DNA of 64,000 nt from Rhodobacter sp. Har01 (lineage in GTDB: Bacteria; Pseudomonadota; Alphaproteobacteria; Rhodobacterales; Rhodobacteraceae): assembly GCF_020564565.1 (NCBI RefSeq), contig NZ_JAJCTD010000003.1, positions 124,001-188,000 on the forward strand, in the 5' to 3' direction. The first letter of the stretch is position 1. Each line of letters opens with the position of its first letter. Below, in pieces: positions 1 to 7,864 of this stretch. A program made the position numbers and the translations under genes. The notes under the pieces were generated by a model. The model saw nothing but the letters and a program-made list of their open reading frames with translations. It searched no databases and was not told the origin of the DNA.

Positions 1-2
1 GC

Positions 3-197
3 GAGGTCGAGAAGCGGGCCAAGAAGCTGACGCTGATGGAACTGACCGAGCGCACCTGCAAATGGCCGATCGGCGATCCGGCGACCGACGACTTCTGGTT
101 CTGCGGCCTGCCCAGCCTGCCCGGCAAGCCCTATTGCGAGGCCCATGTCGGTGTCGCTTTCCAGCCGATGAGCGCCCGCCGCGACCGTCGCCGCTGA
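3..197 (+). CDS. gcrA: GcrA cell cycle regulator, C-terminal fragment
   Basis: Only the last 64 codons are inside the window; the gene begins upstream. The visible part contains the C-terminal pattern of the GcrA family: CKWPIGDP, then DFWFCGLP, then GKPYCEAHVGVAFQP, with three cysteines and one histidine at the spacing typical of that family's tail. GcrA is an alphaproteobacterial sigma70-associated transcription factor that acts at CcrM-methylated promoters in cell-cycle control. The assignment rests on this tail alone. Confidence 0.85.
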   Translation, partial: EVEKRAKKLTLMELTERTCKWPIGDPATDDFWFCGLPSLPGKPYCEAHVGVAFQPMSARRDRRR

Positions 198-554
198 CCA
201 TCGGCGCTGACCATCGCCAGGCCGCCACCTGACGCCTGCCGCTCGCCGCGGCAGCGCGGTTGGCCTGTGCATCCCGCAGGGGACTTCCCCTGTCCGGGAT
301 GTCCGGATTCGCTCTCGAACCCGGCAGTCTGCCCTTCTGTGCGCGGCAGAACCTCGGACCCGACCAGCTGCGACAACCCGCCGCAGCATGCCATTGCATA
401 CCGGCAGATTGCTTGTTTTCAAGGCGTTGCCCCCCGTAAGCGGCTGCTTAGAAGGCGGGTTTTTGACGCCAAGTTTAGAATTGATCCAGATCATGGCCGC
501 CCGGACCTCACCGGGATGTGATCTGCCAGGCGCAGATAGAACCAGGAGAGAACC
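198..554. other. intergenic region, no gene seen
   Basis: About 357 bases between the gcrA stop and the cytochrome c peroxidase start. Short open frames here lack family resemblance and good ribosome binding sites. The only signal supported is the FNR-type palindrome near its right end, listed separately. Confidence 0.5.
481..494 (+). promoter_or_regulatory. FNR/FnrL-type binding site upstream of cytochrome c peroxidase
   Basis: TTGATCCAGATCAT matches the FNR consensus TTGAT-N4-ATCAA at 9 of 10 specified positions. It is centred about 67 bases before the peroxidase ATG. Anaerobic control of cytochrome c peroxidase genes by FNR-type regulators is known in Paracoccus and Rhodobacter relatives, so the placement makes sense. 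The regulator itself is not in the window. Confidence 0.7.
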
Positions 555-1595
555 ATGCGCATTTTGCTTGCCCTGACGCTTGCCACCACGGCGCTTGCGG
601 GCGCTGCCTCGGCCGATCAGTTGCGCGATCGTGCCTTGGAAATCTACAAGCCGCTGCCGTCGACGACCCCGGCGGTCGCCGACAACCCGGCGACCCCCGA
701 GAAGGTCGATCTCGGCAAGGCGCTGTTCTTCGATCCGCGGCTCTCGGCCTCGGGCGTGTTTTCCTGCTATTCGTGCCACAACCTGACCACCGGCGGCGAC
801 GACAACATGGAAACCTCGGTCGGCCACGGCTGGCAGAAGGGTCCGCGCAACGCGCCCACCGCGCTGAACGCGGTGCTGAACGAAGCCCAGTTCTGGGACG
901 GCCGGGCGGCCGACCTGAAGGCTCAGGCGAAAGGCCCGGTGCAGGCCGGCGTCGAGATGGCCAACACGCCCGACAACGTGGTGACCACGCTGAAATCGCT
1001 GCCGGCCTATGTCGACTGGTTCGCCGGGGCCTTCCCGGGCGAAGCCGATCCGGTCAGCTTCGACAACATGGCCAAGGCGATCGAGGCCTTCGAAGCCACC
1101 CTGATCACGCCCGCGCCCTTTGACGCCTGGCTGAACGGCGATGATGCCGCGCTGTCGGATGACGCCAAGGCCGGTCTGACGCTGTTCATGGACAAGGGCT
1201 GCTCGTCCTGCCACAGCGGCGTGAACGTCGGCGGCCACGGCTACTATCCCTTCGGCCTGATCGAGAAGCCCGGCTCGGACATCCTGCCCGAAGGCGACAA
1301 GGGCCGCTTCGCGGTGACCGAGACGGCGGACGACGAATACGTCTTCCGCGCAGCCCCCCTGCGCAACATCGCGCTGACCGCGCCCTATTTCCACTCGGGC
1401 AAGGTCTGGGATCTGGACGTCGCGGTCAGCATCATGGCCGAAAGCCAGCTTGGCGCCGAGTTCAGCGAACAGGAGGTCACCCAGGTCGTGGCCTTCCTCA
1501 ACAGCCTGACCGGCACGATGCCCGCGATCACCCTGCCGGTGCTGCCGGCGGAAACCGCCGAAACGCCGCGGCCGACCACGATGGTCACGCCGTAA
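555..1595 (+). CDS. ccpA: di-haem cytochrome c peroxidase (CcpA/MauG family)
   Basis: A periplasmic enzyme predicted to reduce hydrogen peroxide to water using electrons from c-type cytochromes. The 346-residue protein starts with a clear Sec signal peptide (residues 1-20, ending ASA). It has two c-haem attachment motifs, C71-x2-C74-H75 and C216-x2-C219-H220, the arrangement of bacterial di-haem peroxidases. The conserved N-terminal segment KVDLGKALFFDPRLS and the length also fit the family. The start is the ATG preceded by AGGAGAG. The gene is monocistronic, with an FNR-like box upstream and a strong terminator downstream, so microaerobic induction is likely. A MauG-like role cannot be excluded, but no mau genes are nearby. 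Confidence 0.9.
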   Translation: MRILLALTLATTALAGAASADQLRDRALEIYKPLPSTTPAVADNPATPEKVDLGKALFFDPRLSASGVFSCYSCHNLTTGGDDNMETSVGHGWQKGPRNAPTALNAVLNEAQFWDGRAADLKAQAKGPVQAGVEMANTPDNVVTTLKSLPAYVDWFAGAFPGEADPVSFDNMAKAIEAFEATLITPAPFDAWLNGDDAALSDDAKAGLTLFMDKGCSSCHSGVNVGGHGYYPFGLIEKPGSDILPEGDKGRFAVTETADDEYVFRAAPLRNIALTAPYFHSGKVWDLDVAVSIMAESQLGAEFSEQEVTQVVAFLNSLTGTMPAITLPVLPAETAETPRPTTMVTP

Positions 1596-1635
1596 TCCTG
1601 CGGCACACTCCGTTTCGACACCTGGGGAAGACGGG

Positions 1636-1658
1636 GGGCGGCCGAAAGGCCGCCCTTT
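1636..1658. terminator. intrinsic terminator between convergent ccpA and asmA-like genes
   Basis: A perfect 8-bp stem (GGGCGGCC/GGCCGCCC) closes a GAAA tetraloop and is followed by TTT on the plus strand. It lies 40 bases after the peroxidase stop and 14 bases from the stop of the convergent AsmA-family gene, so it may serve both directions. Confidence 0.75.
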
Positions 1659-1671
1659 CCGCTTGCCGGGG

Positions 1672-3681
1672 TCAGTTGCCGTTCAGGATGTCGTCCAGCA
1701 GCTTGCCGGCCTCGTCGGTCAGCGCCTCCTGCGCCTTGCGCCGGGCGGCGTCCTGCAGCGTCTCGCCGTCGCCGGCGACGATGCCCTCTTCGGCCAGCTT
1801 GGCCTCAAGTGCTGCCTTGGCCGCCGCTTCGGCTTCGGCCGCCTCCTGCCGCAGCCGGTCCTCGGCCGCGCGCGCTTCGGCCTCCATCTTCTCGCGGGCG
1901 ATGGATTCCATGTCCAGGCGGAAGCGGGGGGCGGCCCAGGGTCCGGTGATCAGCAAGGGCACCATCACGCCGCCGCTGCCGTCCGCCGCCGCCAGCGCGG
2001 TGGGCCGCAGCCGGTAGTTCAGCTCGCGCTTGCCCAGGCCCACCTCGCCCGATCCGGTGGCCGTCAGCCCGGGCGCCACCAGCTTGAGGTCGCTGTTCGA
2101 CAGCACCCCGTCGGCAATGGCGAAGCTGCCCGCCACGCCGTCGAAGATGGTCTTCTGCCCCTCGCCGACAAAGCCCGGATCCAGCGTCCGCAGCATCCCC
2201 GCGATGTCCAGGCCGCGCAACTCGCCCTTGCCCAGCGACAGCGTTCCGTCGCCCTTCAGGCCCTGCATGATCTCGTCAACCGAATTGCCGACCCCCAGGA
2301 ACTTGAGCGTCAGGTTGCCCTTGGCGACCAGCCGCTCCCAGCCCGAGAGGTCGGTCATCAGCGGCTGCATGTCCAGGCCCTTGAGAGTCAGGTCGCCGCC
2401 CACCGACAGGCCGCCGCGGCCGTTCACCACGAACTGCCCGGTCACGGTGCCGCCATAGGCCGCCATCTGGCGGATGTCGAAGACGGCGCGGGCGCGGTCG
2501 ATGGTCAGCAACAGGCGGGTTTCGCCCAGCCGCGCCAGACCAAGGTCGACCGAAGGCGCCACCAGCGAGACCGCAGCATCCACCGCGCCCAGGGCCGAGA
2601 CGTCCAGCGTCTCTTTCGGCCAGCCGTCGGCCTTCATGCCGCCGTTGACACCGCCGCCACGCTCGCCCCACAACCCGGCCAGCAGCAGCGGGCCGCTGCG
2701 CAGTTGCGCCGAGAGCATCGGCCGCGCCTCGCCCGGCTTCAGGTCCAGATCGCCGGTGATCTGGTTGGTGTCTGCGATGATGGTGGCGCCGCGCAGGTAG
2801 GCCGCGCCGGTGCCGTCCAGCGTCAGTTGCCCTTCCATCGTCAGCCGCTCGGCGCCCAGGCCGCGAGGCAGGATCGGGGTATCGGCGCCCAGCGCATGGC
2901 CCAGGGCCTCGAGATCGCTCAGGTCGGCTGTCAGCGCGCCTTCGGCGGCCAGCGGGGACCAGCCGGCGCGGCCCTCGAAGGCCAGGCTTGATCCGGTTTT
3001 CCGCACGCCCGCGCGGGCGGTCAGCGTCATCGGCACCACGCGGCCCTCGGTGAAGGCCGAGAAGACGCCGCCTTCGGCGGTGAGGGCGACCTCTTCGCCG
3101 CCGCTGACCGCCGTGAGGTCCAGCGTGAAGGGGCCGGTGAAATCGGGCACCTGCAGCGTCGCATCCACCCCGTCCAGCGCGATGCGTCGCCCCGAGGCGT
3201 GGTCGATGTAGCGGATCGTGCCGCCTTCGATGCGGCCGTCTGCCAGGGTGTAGGCGGTGCCCACGCCCGGCGTGGCCGGGCTGACCGCGCCGCCGCCGCC
3301 GAACACCCAGTTTTCCTGGCCGTCCTTGCTGCGTTCCAGCAGGATTTCGGGGCGTTCGGCGCGCAGGCCCAGGATCTGGATCTCGCCGCCCATTAGGGCG
3401 GTGGCGTTGATCTCGATCTGCAGGCTTTCGGCGGCGAACATCGGCCCGTCCTCGGTGGACCAGTCGGCATTGGCGATGCGCACCGGGCCGGTGGTGACGC
3501 CGAGGACCGGCCAGAACCGCGGGCTGACCTCGCCGTCGAATTCCAGCTTGCGGCCGGTCAGACGCTCGAACTGCGCCGCGGCGGCCTGGGCCACCCGTTC
3601 GGCCGGCACCAGGGCCAGCAGCCCGGCACCGACCAGCGCCAAGACCAGAAGCGCCCCCAAGGCCCGGACCAGCCACCGCAT
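1672..3681 (-). CDS. AsmA family protein
   Basis: A 669-residue protein with a single N-terminal membrane segment (about residues 3-25), followed by a large predicted periplasmic beta-rich body with AsmA-type repeats (for example LEFDGEVSPRFWPVLGVTTG near the N-terminus). The C-terminal part includes the conserved AsmA_2 stretch around LTLKFLGVGNSVDEIMQ and GLDIAGMLRTLDP. An Ala/Glu/Arg-rich, probably coiled tail closes the protein. AsmA-like proteins belong to the bridge-like lipid transport and outer membrane homeostasis group. I chose the ATG at 3681 because GGAGGCG precedes it; a frame extended by 11 codons has no such site. It is convergent with the peroxidase gene. Confidence 0.85.
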   Translation of the reverse strand: MRWLVRALGALLVLALVGAGLLALVPAERVAQAAAAQFERLTGRKLEFDGEVSPRFWPVLGVTTGPVRIANADWSTEDGPMFAAESLQIEINATALMGGEIQILGLRAERPEILLERSKDGQENWVFGGGGAVSPATPGVGTAYTLADGRIEGGTIRYIDHASGRRIALDGVDATLQVPDFTGPFTLDLTAVSGGEEVALTAEGGVFSAFTEGRVVPMTLTARAGVRKTGSSLAFEGRAGWSPLAAEGALTADLSDLEALGHALGADTPILPRGLGAERLTMEGQLTLDGTGAAYLRGATIIADTNQITGDLDLKPGEARPMLSAQLRSGPLLLAGLWGERGGGVNGGMKADGWPKETLDVSALGAVDAAVSLVAPSVDLGLARLGETRLLLTIDRARAVFDIRQMAAYGGTVTGQFVVNGRGGLSVGGDLTLKGLDMQPLMTDLSGWERLVAKGNLTLKFLGVGNSVDEIMQGLKGDGTLSLGKGELRGLDIAGMLRTLDPGFVGEGQKTIFDGVAGSFAIADGVLSNSDLKLVAPGLTATGSGEVGLGKRELNYRLRPTALAAADGSGGVMVPLLITGPWAAPRFRLDMESIAREKMEAEARAAEDRLRQEAAEAEAAAKAALEAKLAEEGIVAGDGETLQDAARRKAQEALTDEAGKLLDDILNGN

Positions 3682-3804
3682 CGACGCCTCCGTTCTTTTC
3701 TTGTTTGGAAACAAGCCTAAGCCCGCAGGGGTTCCGCCGGCAAGAACGCGCTGCGGCGCGAGGCATCAATTCGCCGGGAGCGGCGGCGGCAGTGGCCTTG
3801 GCAG

Positions 3805-3875
3805 GACAAGGCGGGGGCTTCGCGCCCCCGCACCCCCGCGGGGTATTTTGGCCAAGATGAAGGGCCAAGATGGAG
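3805..3875. repeat. dispersed palindromic repeat, short copy (copy a)
   Basis: It contains a perfect 8-bp stem GCGGGGGC/GCCCCCGC with a TTCGC loop at 3811-3831. After it come the repeat core GGGGTATTTTGGCCAAGATGAA (key positions GGGGTATTTTGG and CCAAGATGAA) and a second GGCCAAGATGG. It lies just after the stop of the 2-hydroxyacid dehydrogenase gene. Similar units occur at 9241, 14820, 19643, 27060 and 59464. Confidence 0.65.
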
Positions 3876-3879
3876 GGGG

Positions 3880-4908
3880 TCAGTTGCGGCTGACGGGGCG
3901 CGAGCGGAAGCGGGCGACGGTCTCGCGTTCGGCGCGTTTGCACAGGTTGGGCGGCAGGCCGCGGTCGAGAAGGGCCATGTCGGCCAGCACCATCTCGCCC
4001 ATGCGTTTGAAGGCTGCGTCCAGCGCGCCGGCGCGGTGGGCGCTTTTCAACAGGCCCGGCAGGGCGCGGGCGGGGTGGCCCTGCGGCAGGGGCTCTTCGG
4101 GCCAGACGTCGGTGGCGGCGCGAATGTGGCCGCTGGCGACGGCGTCGATCAGGGCCGGGAAGTCGACCACATCGGCGCGGGAAAGCAGGATGAAGGCGGC
4201 CCCGGGGCGCATTGCGGCAAAGGCATCGGCGCCAAGAAAGCCGCGGTTTTCCGCCGTGACGGCGGCGGTGACGAAGACGACGTCGGCCTCGGCCAGCGCG
4301 GTGGGCAGGTCGACGGGGCGGGCCCCGGCCTCGCGGATGCGGGCCTCGGGCAGCCAGGGGTCGTGGATCGACAGCCGCGGCCGGAACCCCGCCAGCACCC
4401 GCGCCAGCGCCCGGCCAAGGTCGCCGAAGCCGATGATCGAGACCTCGGCCCCGGTCAGCAGCCGCGCCTGCGCGTTGCCGTCGCCGCCCCAGAGTTCCGT
4501 CCCCGCACCAAAGGCGGCATCCGCGCCGTGGATGTTGCGCAGCAGGCTCAGCGCGAAGCCAAGGCCGATCTCGGCCACCGGCTCAGCAAAGACCGCGCCG
4601 GTGGTGACGACATGCACGCCCCGGACAAAGGCCGCGTCATAGGGCATGTTCGGCAGCAGGTTCGATTCGACGTTGAAGGTGCAGCGCAGGCCGGTCATCG
4701 CCGCCAGGGTCGCTTCCGAAAGGGGCGGCTGGCCGATGATGTAGCGCGCCTGCGCCAGAACCTCGGGCGGCAGCGCGGCGAAATCCTCGTCCACCGTCTC
4801 GACGATGCGATAGCGGGCGCGCAGGTCCGCCAGCCGGTCGGGAGCGAAGATCAGCGCAAGGCTGCGCGGCAGCGGGCAGGAAATCACCAGCGGGCGGGAA
4901 TCGGGCAT
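3880..4908 (-). CDS. D-isomer-specific 2-hydroxyacid dehydrogenase family protein
   Basis: A 342-residue NAD(P)-dependent oxidoreductase of the D-2-hydroxyacid dehydrogenase superfamily; the substrate is unknown. The Rossmann-fold signature is VSIIGFGDLGRALARVL near the middle. It is followed by the acidic cofactor-ribose region (IHDPW), the segment VFVTAAVTAENRGFLGADAFAAMRPGAAFILLSRADVVD that corresponds to the catalytic-domain core, and DVWPEEPLP near the end. The usual Arg/Glu/His catalytic set appears partly altered (LLSRADVVD where LVNTARG-type sequence is common), so activity on a classical 2-hydroxyacid is uncertain. The ATG at 4908 has GGAGGTG upstream; a much longer open frame reading through the neighbour was rejected. 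It lies 23 bases after the stop of the next gene on the same strand. Confidence 0.75.
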   Translation of the reverse strand: MPDSRPLVISCPLPRSLALIFAPDRLADLRARYRIVETVDEDFAALPPEVLAQARYIIGQPPLSEATLAAMTGLRCTFNVESNLLPNMPYDAAFVRGVHVVTTGAVFAEPVAEIGLGFALSLLRNIHGADAAFGAGTELWGGDGNAQARLLTGAEVSIIGFGDLGRALARVLAGFRPRLSIHDPWLPEARIREAGARPVDLPTALAEADVVFVTAAVTAENRGFLGADAFAAMRPGAAFILLSRADVVDFPALIDAVASGHIRAATDVWPEEPLPQGHPARALPGLLKSAHRAGALDAAFKRMGEMVLADMALLDRGLPPNLCKRAERETVARFRSRPVSRN

Positions 4909-4931
4909 GCAGACACCTCCGGACGCGCAGC

Positions 4932-5438
4932 CTATCCGTCGTTCCCGGCCATGCCCAGATGCGCCCGGATGCGTGCCGCCGCCGCCGCGGCAAACTTCGC
5001 CTTCAGGAAGCCGTGGCTTTCGAACGCCGGCGCCACGCCGCGCTCCAGCCGGACGACCCAGGTGTCGGGGCCGTCGCTGCTGGCGTCCCGCACCACCGTC
5101 ACGGCGGTCAGGTCGGCGGCCGTCAGCCGGGTTTCCCAGACCTTCCGCCACAGCCGCCGCTCGATGACAACCGCACCGGGCGGATAGCGCCAGACCTGCC
5201 CCTCGCCCGTCAGCCCCATGGCCACGAAGGCCACGCCCACCGCCACTCCGCCGCCGACGATGAGGGCGAAGAACGGGCTCAGCAGGTTCGGCGGCAAGAT
5301 CCCGCGGCCCAGTTCCCAGACCGGCATGACGACCGCGAAGGCGCCAGCCGCCATCAGCCCCAGCCGGATGACCAGGGGCATCGGCCGCTCGATCACCGGC
5401 ATGTCGTCGGGCATCTCGTCGGGCATGTCGTCGGGCAT
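4932..5438 (-). CDS. conserved small membrane protein of unknown function
   Basis: About 168 residues with two adjacent hydrophobic segments (around VIRLGLMAAGAFAVVMPVW and FFALIVGGGVAVGVAFVAMG), then a soluble C-terminal domain of alternating strands and a final helix. That layout resembles membrane-anchored PH-like proteins, but I do not recognise a named family. The N-terminus reads MPDDMPDEMPDDMP, encoded by a 12-base tandem repeat, so several in-frame ATGs are possible and the start is a guess. An upstream extension to 5522 is open but has no convincing ribosome binding site. It is probably co-transcribed with the dehydrogenase gene downstream. Confidence 0.5.
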   Translation of the reverse strand: MPDDMPDEMPDDMPVIERPMPLVIRLGLMAAGAFAVVMPVWELGRGILPPNLLSPFFALIVGGGVAVGVAFVAMGLTGEGQVWRYPPGAVVIERRLWRKVWETRLTAADLTAVTVVRDASSDGPDTWVVRLERGVAPAFESHGFLKAKFAAAAAARIRAHLGMAGNDG

Positions 5439-5439
5439 G
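5398..5439. repeat. 12-bp tandem repeat at the start of the small membrane protein gene
   Basis: Three and a half copies of GGCATGTCGTCG (the middle copy has one substitution). On the minus strand they encode the acidic MPDD/MPDE units and repeat the initiation codon, which makes translation initiation ambiguous. Confidence 0.7.
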
Positions 5440-5752
5440 GCCCGGATTTCGCACAGGATCGTGGCATCCTTGCGACCGCTCTTCCCCGCGCCCGGTGCCG
5501 GCCCTGCGGCGACAACACCCATGAAACCGCCGGGCGACGTCCTGGCCCGCGCGCCGGACCCTCGACAGGCCGCACCGCCGAAGGTGCGAGGAGCGGGAAA
5601 GCAGCGGCCGCGCCAGGCCTTGCCGGGAAGAAGGACCCCGCCGCAGGCGTGTTCGCGTCAATCGAGCGGAACCGAGTGCGGTCAAGGCGGCAGCATCCCA
5701 AGCGGCAAAATGGTCGGCGCGAAGAGCCCATTGCCGACATTCAACAGTACGC
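5439..5752. other. intergenic region, no gene seen
   Basis: About 314 bases between the small membrane protein gene and the HEPN-type gene. No open frame with family resemblance, no RNA gene and no convincing terminator was found. Base composition drops towards the right, where the AT-richer island begins. Confidence 0.4.
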
Positions 5753-6817
5753 TCAATACGCTTTCCGGTTGGACCACGCCGTTAAGAGCCGCTGTCCGTC
5801 AGGAAGCTGTCCTTCCTCAATCGTGCGTATCAACACTTGTCTAGCGACCTTTGCCGTACTTTCTACTGAAATCCGATCAGGCATCCGCGCAGCATGGACC
5901 ATATCGCCCCGCACTTTGTATAGCGCTCTGATTTCTTGGTAAGTTCGATCTCTCACCCCTGTATCATCGGACAGGTAGGTGGCGACCATTCTTGATAGCG
6001 TTTTCGCTATGTCTCGCCCTCCGGGTCGGAAAAGCGCCTCAACGGACGACCACAAGAGCACCATAGCCGTCCCTAAACTATCCACATGACATGCCCGGTC
6101 ATTGGATTGTATTGCGAGAGAAAACCCTTCATCCGTCATGAGGTCCGCGCCCCGTTCAATGTGCTGGGAGACCCAGAGTAACCCCACCAATGGATCAACG
6201 GCAGTTTGAAATGGAAGGACTTGCGACGATTGATTGAATTCGACCGGCCAAAGCACTGGTTCAGCGCCGCCAGCCACTTCCGAGAAGCTTGTATCACTTA
6301 TAATAGGTACTCGAATAGCATTCGAAATTCTAAGCCGAAGAAGCGTTGCCAGAAACCAAATGCTGTTCAATCGGTCAAAGGCTCCAATGTTCACTCCTTC
6401 GTCAAGTGTTGCTTGGGCATAAACATCGACTGCTAGGCCGCCAGAGGCACTCTTCCAAGGTCCGGGGTGAGGCTTTCCATCTTCTGCCGGTGAAAACGCC
6501 AAGATGAACGGTGCCATAACATGCGCATAGGTTGGATCCAAACGAAGACCATTCGATATCTCGACGCTTTCTTTAACACTAATGCCGGTGAATGCAGCAT
6601 ACAGCCGCACTTTCACGGGGCTGATGCCTACCTTTCGTTTGCGTTCGATCTCATCCAGCTCAAAATATTCTTTAAGCGCGAGCGCTTTTTCGCGCCAGTG
6701 CAGCGCTCCACTAAGGTCGCCCTGTCGTTCTAGTTCTTCGGCTTTGTCCAAGGCTCTCTTTAGCGCCTGTGGCCCATACAAGAGTGCTTCGGCTTCGACT
6801 GCCACGTCCTTTTGCAC
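5753..6817 (-). CDS. HEPN-type (Apea-like) hypothetical protein in an AT-richer island
   Basis: A 354-residue protein with no recognised overall family. Near the C-terminus it has R303-GDMV-H308 within KVRGDMVHAAR, which fits the R-x4-6-H motif of HEPN RNase domains. It is preceded by helices of the type seen in Apea-like HEPN proteins (SSVEALFRPGGRDIAKTLSRMVATYL). The N-terminal 60 residues are charged and helical (LDKAEELERQGDLSGALHWREKALALKEY), reminiscent of a TPR pair. Codon and base use is clearly less GC-rich than all neighbours, which suggests horizontal acquisition. No partner antitoxin, restriction or CRISPR genes were seen beside it. HEPN proteins often act in phage defence or toxin systems; that role is inference here. 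Confidence 0.6.
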   Translation of the reverse strand: MQKDVAVEAEALLYGPQALKRALDKAEELERQGDLSGALHWREKALALKEYFELDEIERKRKVGISPVKVRLYAAFTGISVKESVEISNGLRLDPTYAHVMAPFILAFSPAEDGKPHPGPWKSASGGLAVDVYAQATLDEGVNIGAFDRLNSIWFLATLLRLRISNAIRVPIISDTSFSEVAGGAEPVLWPVEFNQSSQVLPFQTAVDPLVGLLWVSQHIERGADLMTDEGFSLAIQSNDRACHVDSLGTAMVLLWSSVEALFRPGGRDIAKTLSRMVATYLSDDTGVRDRTYQEIRALYKVRGDMVHAARMPDRISVESTAKVARQVLIRTIEEGQLPDGQRLLTAWSNRKAY

Positions 6818-7401
6818 CTATCGGCCCCACAATTTCTGTCAGAATCATTATCTGTCTCATGGTCGGGTGTCGTGCAAGACGTCTAGGAACGACAAGCTTT
6901 GGAAATGTGGGACGCCTTAACATCAGGGCTAGAGAACTGCGGAGGAAGTCGGATAGTTCTGCGCCGCGTCTGTCCGCTCCGTCCGCAAAGCGGACCTTCG
7001 CAGCTCTTTCCGACCGCCGCCGGCCCCGTCCCCAGGTCCCTTTCCGTGGCAAGCGGGCCGAGGCTGGCTCCGCACGTCGTGGAAACGGTTGCGACATTTC
7101 CACCTTGTCCGCCTGGCGAGAGTCTTGCCTGGTGACAACGCAAGAGTCCGACTGATCTGGGTCAATCACGCCATCAGACCGACCATCAGGACAGACCGGA
7201 TCTGCGCCGATCCAGGCCCCTGTCAGGGACACCGTACCTTCGCCTGGGCACCCCGTGGCTAAGGCCAACCGGACCGACCCTGCGCATCCGGTTGGCTTCC
7301 ACCCCCGGAACACCGCAGCCCAATGGCCCAAGGCCATGGGTCGAACTGTCCGGCACCTCCGGCGCCGGTTCCAGCCACCAATCGAACAACTGCAGCGCCG
7401 G
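6818..7401. other. region without a convincing gene
   Basis: Open frames on both strands here are short and lack family resemblance or ribosome binding sites. A weak FNR-like element, CTGATCTGGGTCAA, lies at 7152-7165 but has no gene to serve. The region runs from the edge of the AT-richer island into a degraded gene fragment and is best read as decayed sequence. Confidence 0.4.
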
Positions 7402-7690
7402 TTACATCTCGCGCAGGATGAAGTCGAGCCGGCCGCTGACGAAGGCCCCGCGCAGCATCGGGCCGCGGGGGCCGGGGCGGTGCGTTTCGTCTCCTCCCAG
7501 CAGCAGGAACCGCAACAGCGGGGCGCGGACTTCGTTTGCCTCGGTCGCCGTCTCGGTCCGGGTGCCGGTGCCGACCTCCACCTCGTCGCCCCGCGGGCAT
7601 TCGTCCAGCAGCTTGCGCTCGGCTTCGGTCAGCGGGCGGTCAGCACCTCGGCCAGCAAGGGCCGCCGGACCGGCACAGGTTGGGCGTGCT
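7402..7690 (-). pseudogene. decayed N-terminal fragment of a pentapeptide-type hypothetical protein
   Basis: On the minus strand the frame ending at 7402 reads RPLTEAERKLLDECPRGDEV, then EVRAPLLRFLLLGGDE and LRGAFVSGRLDF. From memory this resembles the N-terminus of alphaproteobacterial pentapeptide-repeat hypothetical proteins. The expected upstream residues (LLAEVLTAR) appear in another frame, so a frameshift is likely around 7640. The protein stops just where pentapeptide repeats should begin. No intact start or full-length product is visible. Confidence 0.4.
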
Positions 7691-7864
7691 ACGGAGTCTT
7701 TTGCGGCCTTGAGGGTGCCGCGGTCGGCCCAGGCGCGGTGGCCATTTCCTAACGAAAGGTAAAGTCGCCTGGGCAAGTCCTTGATTTTGCTACGGCCGAG
7801 ACCTGTCCCATCATGGGACACGCCCTCTACCCCGGCCGGGCCATCTGGGCTATATCCCCGCCCC

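Noticed and set aside
2276..3943. Long minus-strand frame overlapping the AsmA-like gene in another register
   Set aside because: Arg/Gly/Pro-rich shadow of the AsmA frame; no ribosome binding site and no domain.
4909..5685. N-terminal extension of the 2-hydroxyacid dehydrogenase frame
   Set aside because: It runs through the neighbouring membrane-protein gene in another frame; the ATG at 4908 has a good ribosome binding site and gives a normal family length.
7152..7165. FNR-like element CTGATCTGGGTCAA
   Set aside because: Two mismatches to the consensus and no intact gene close by on either strand.
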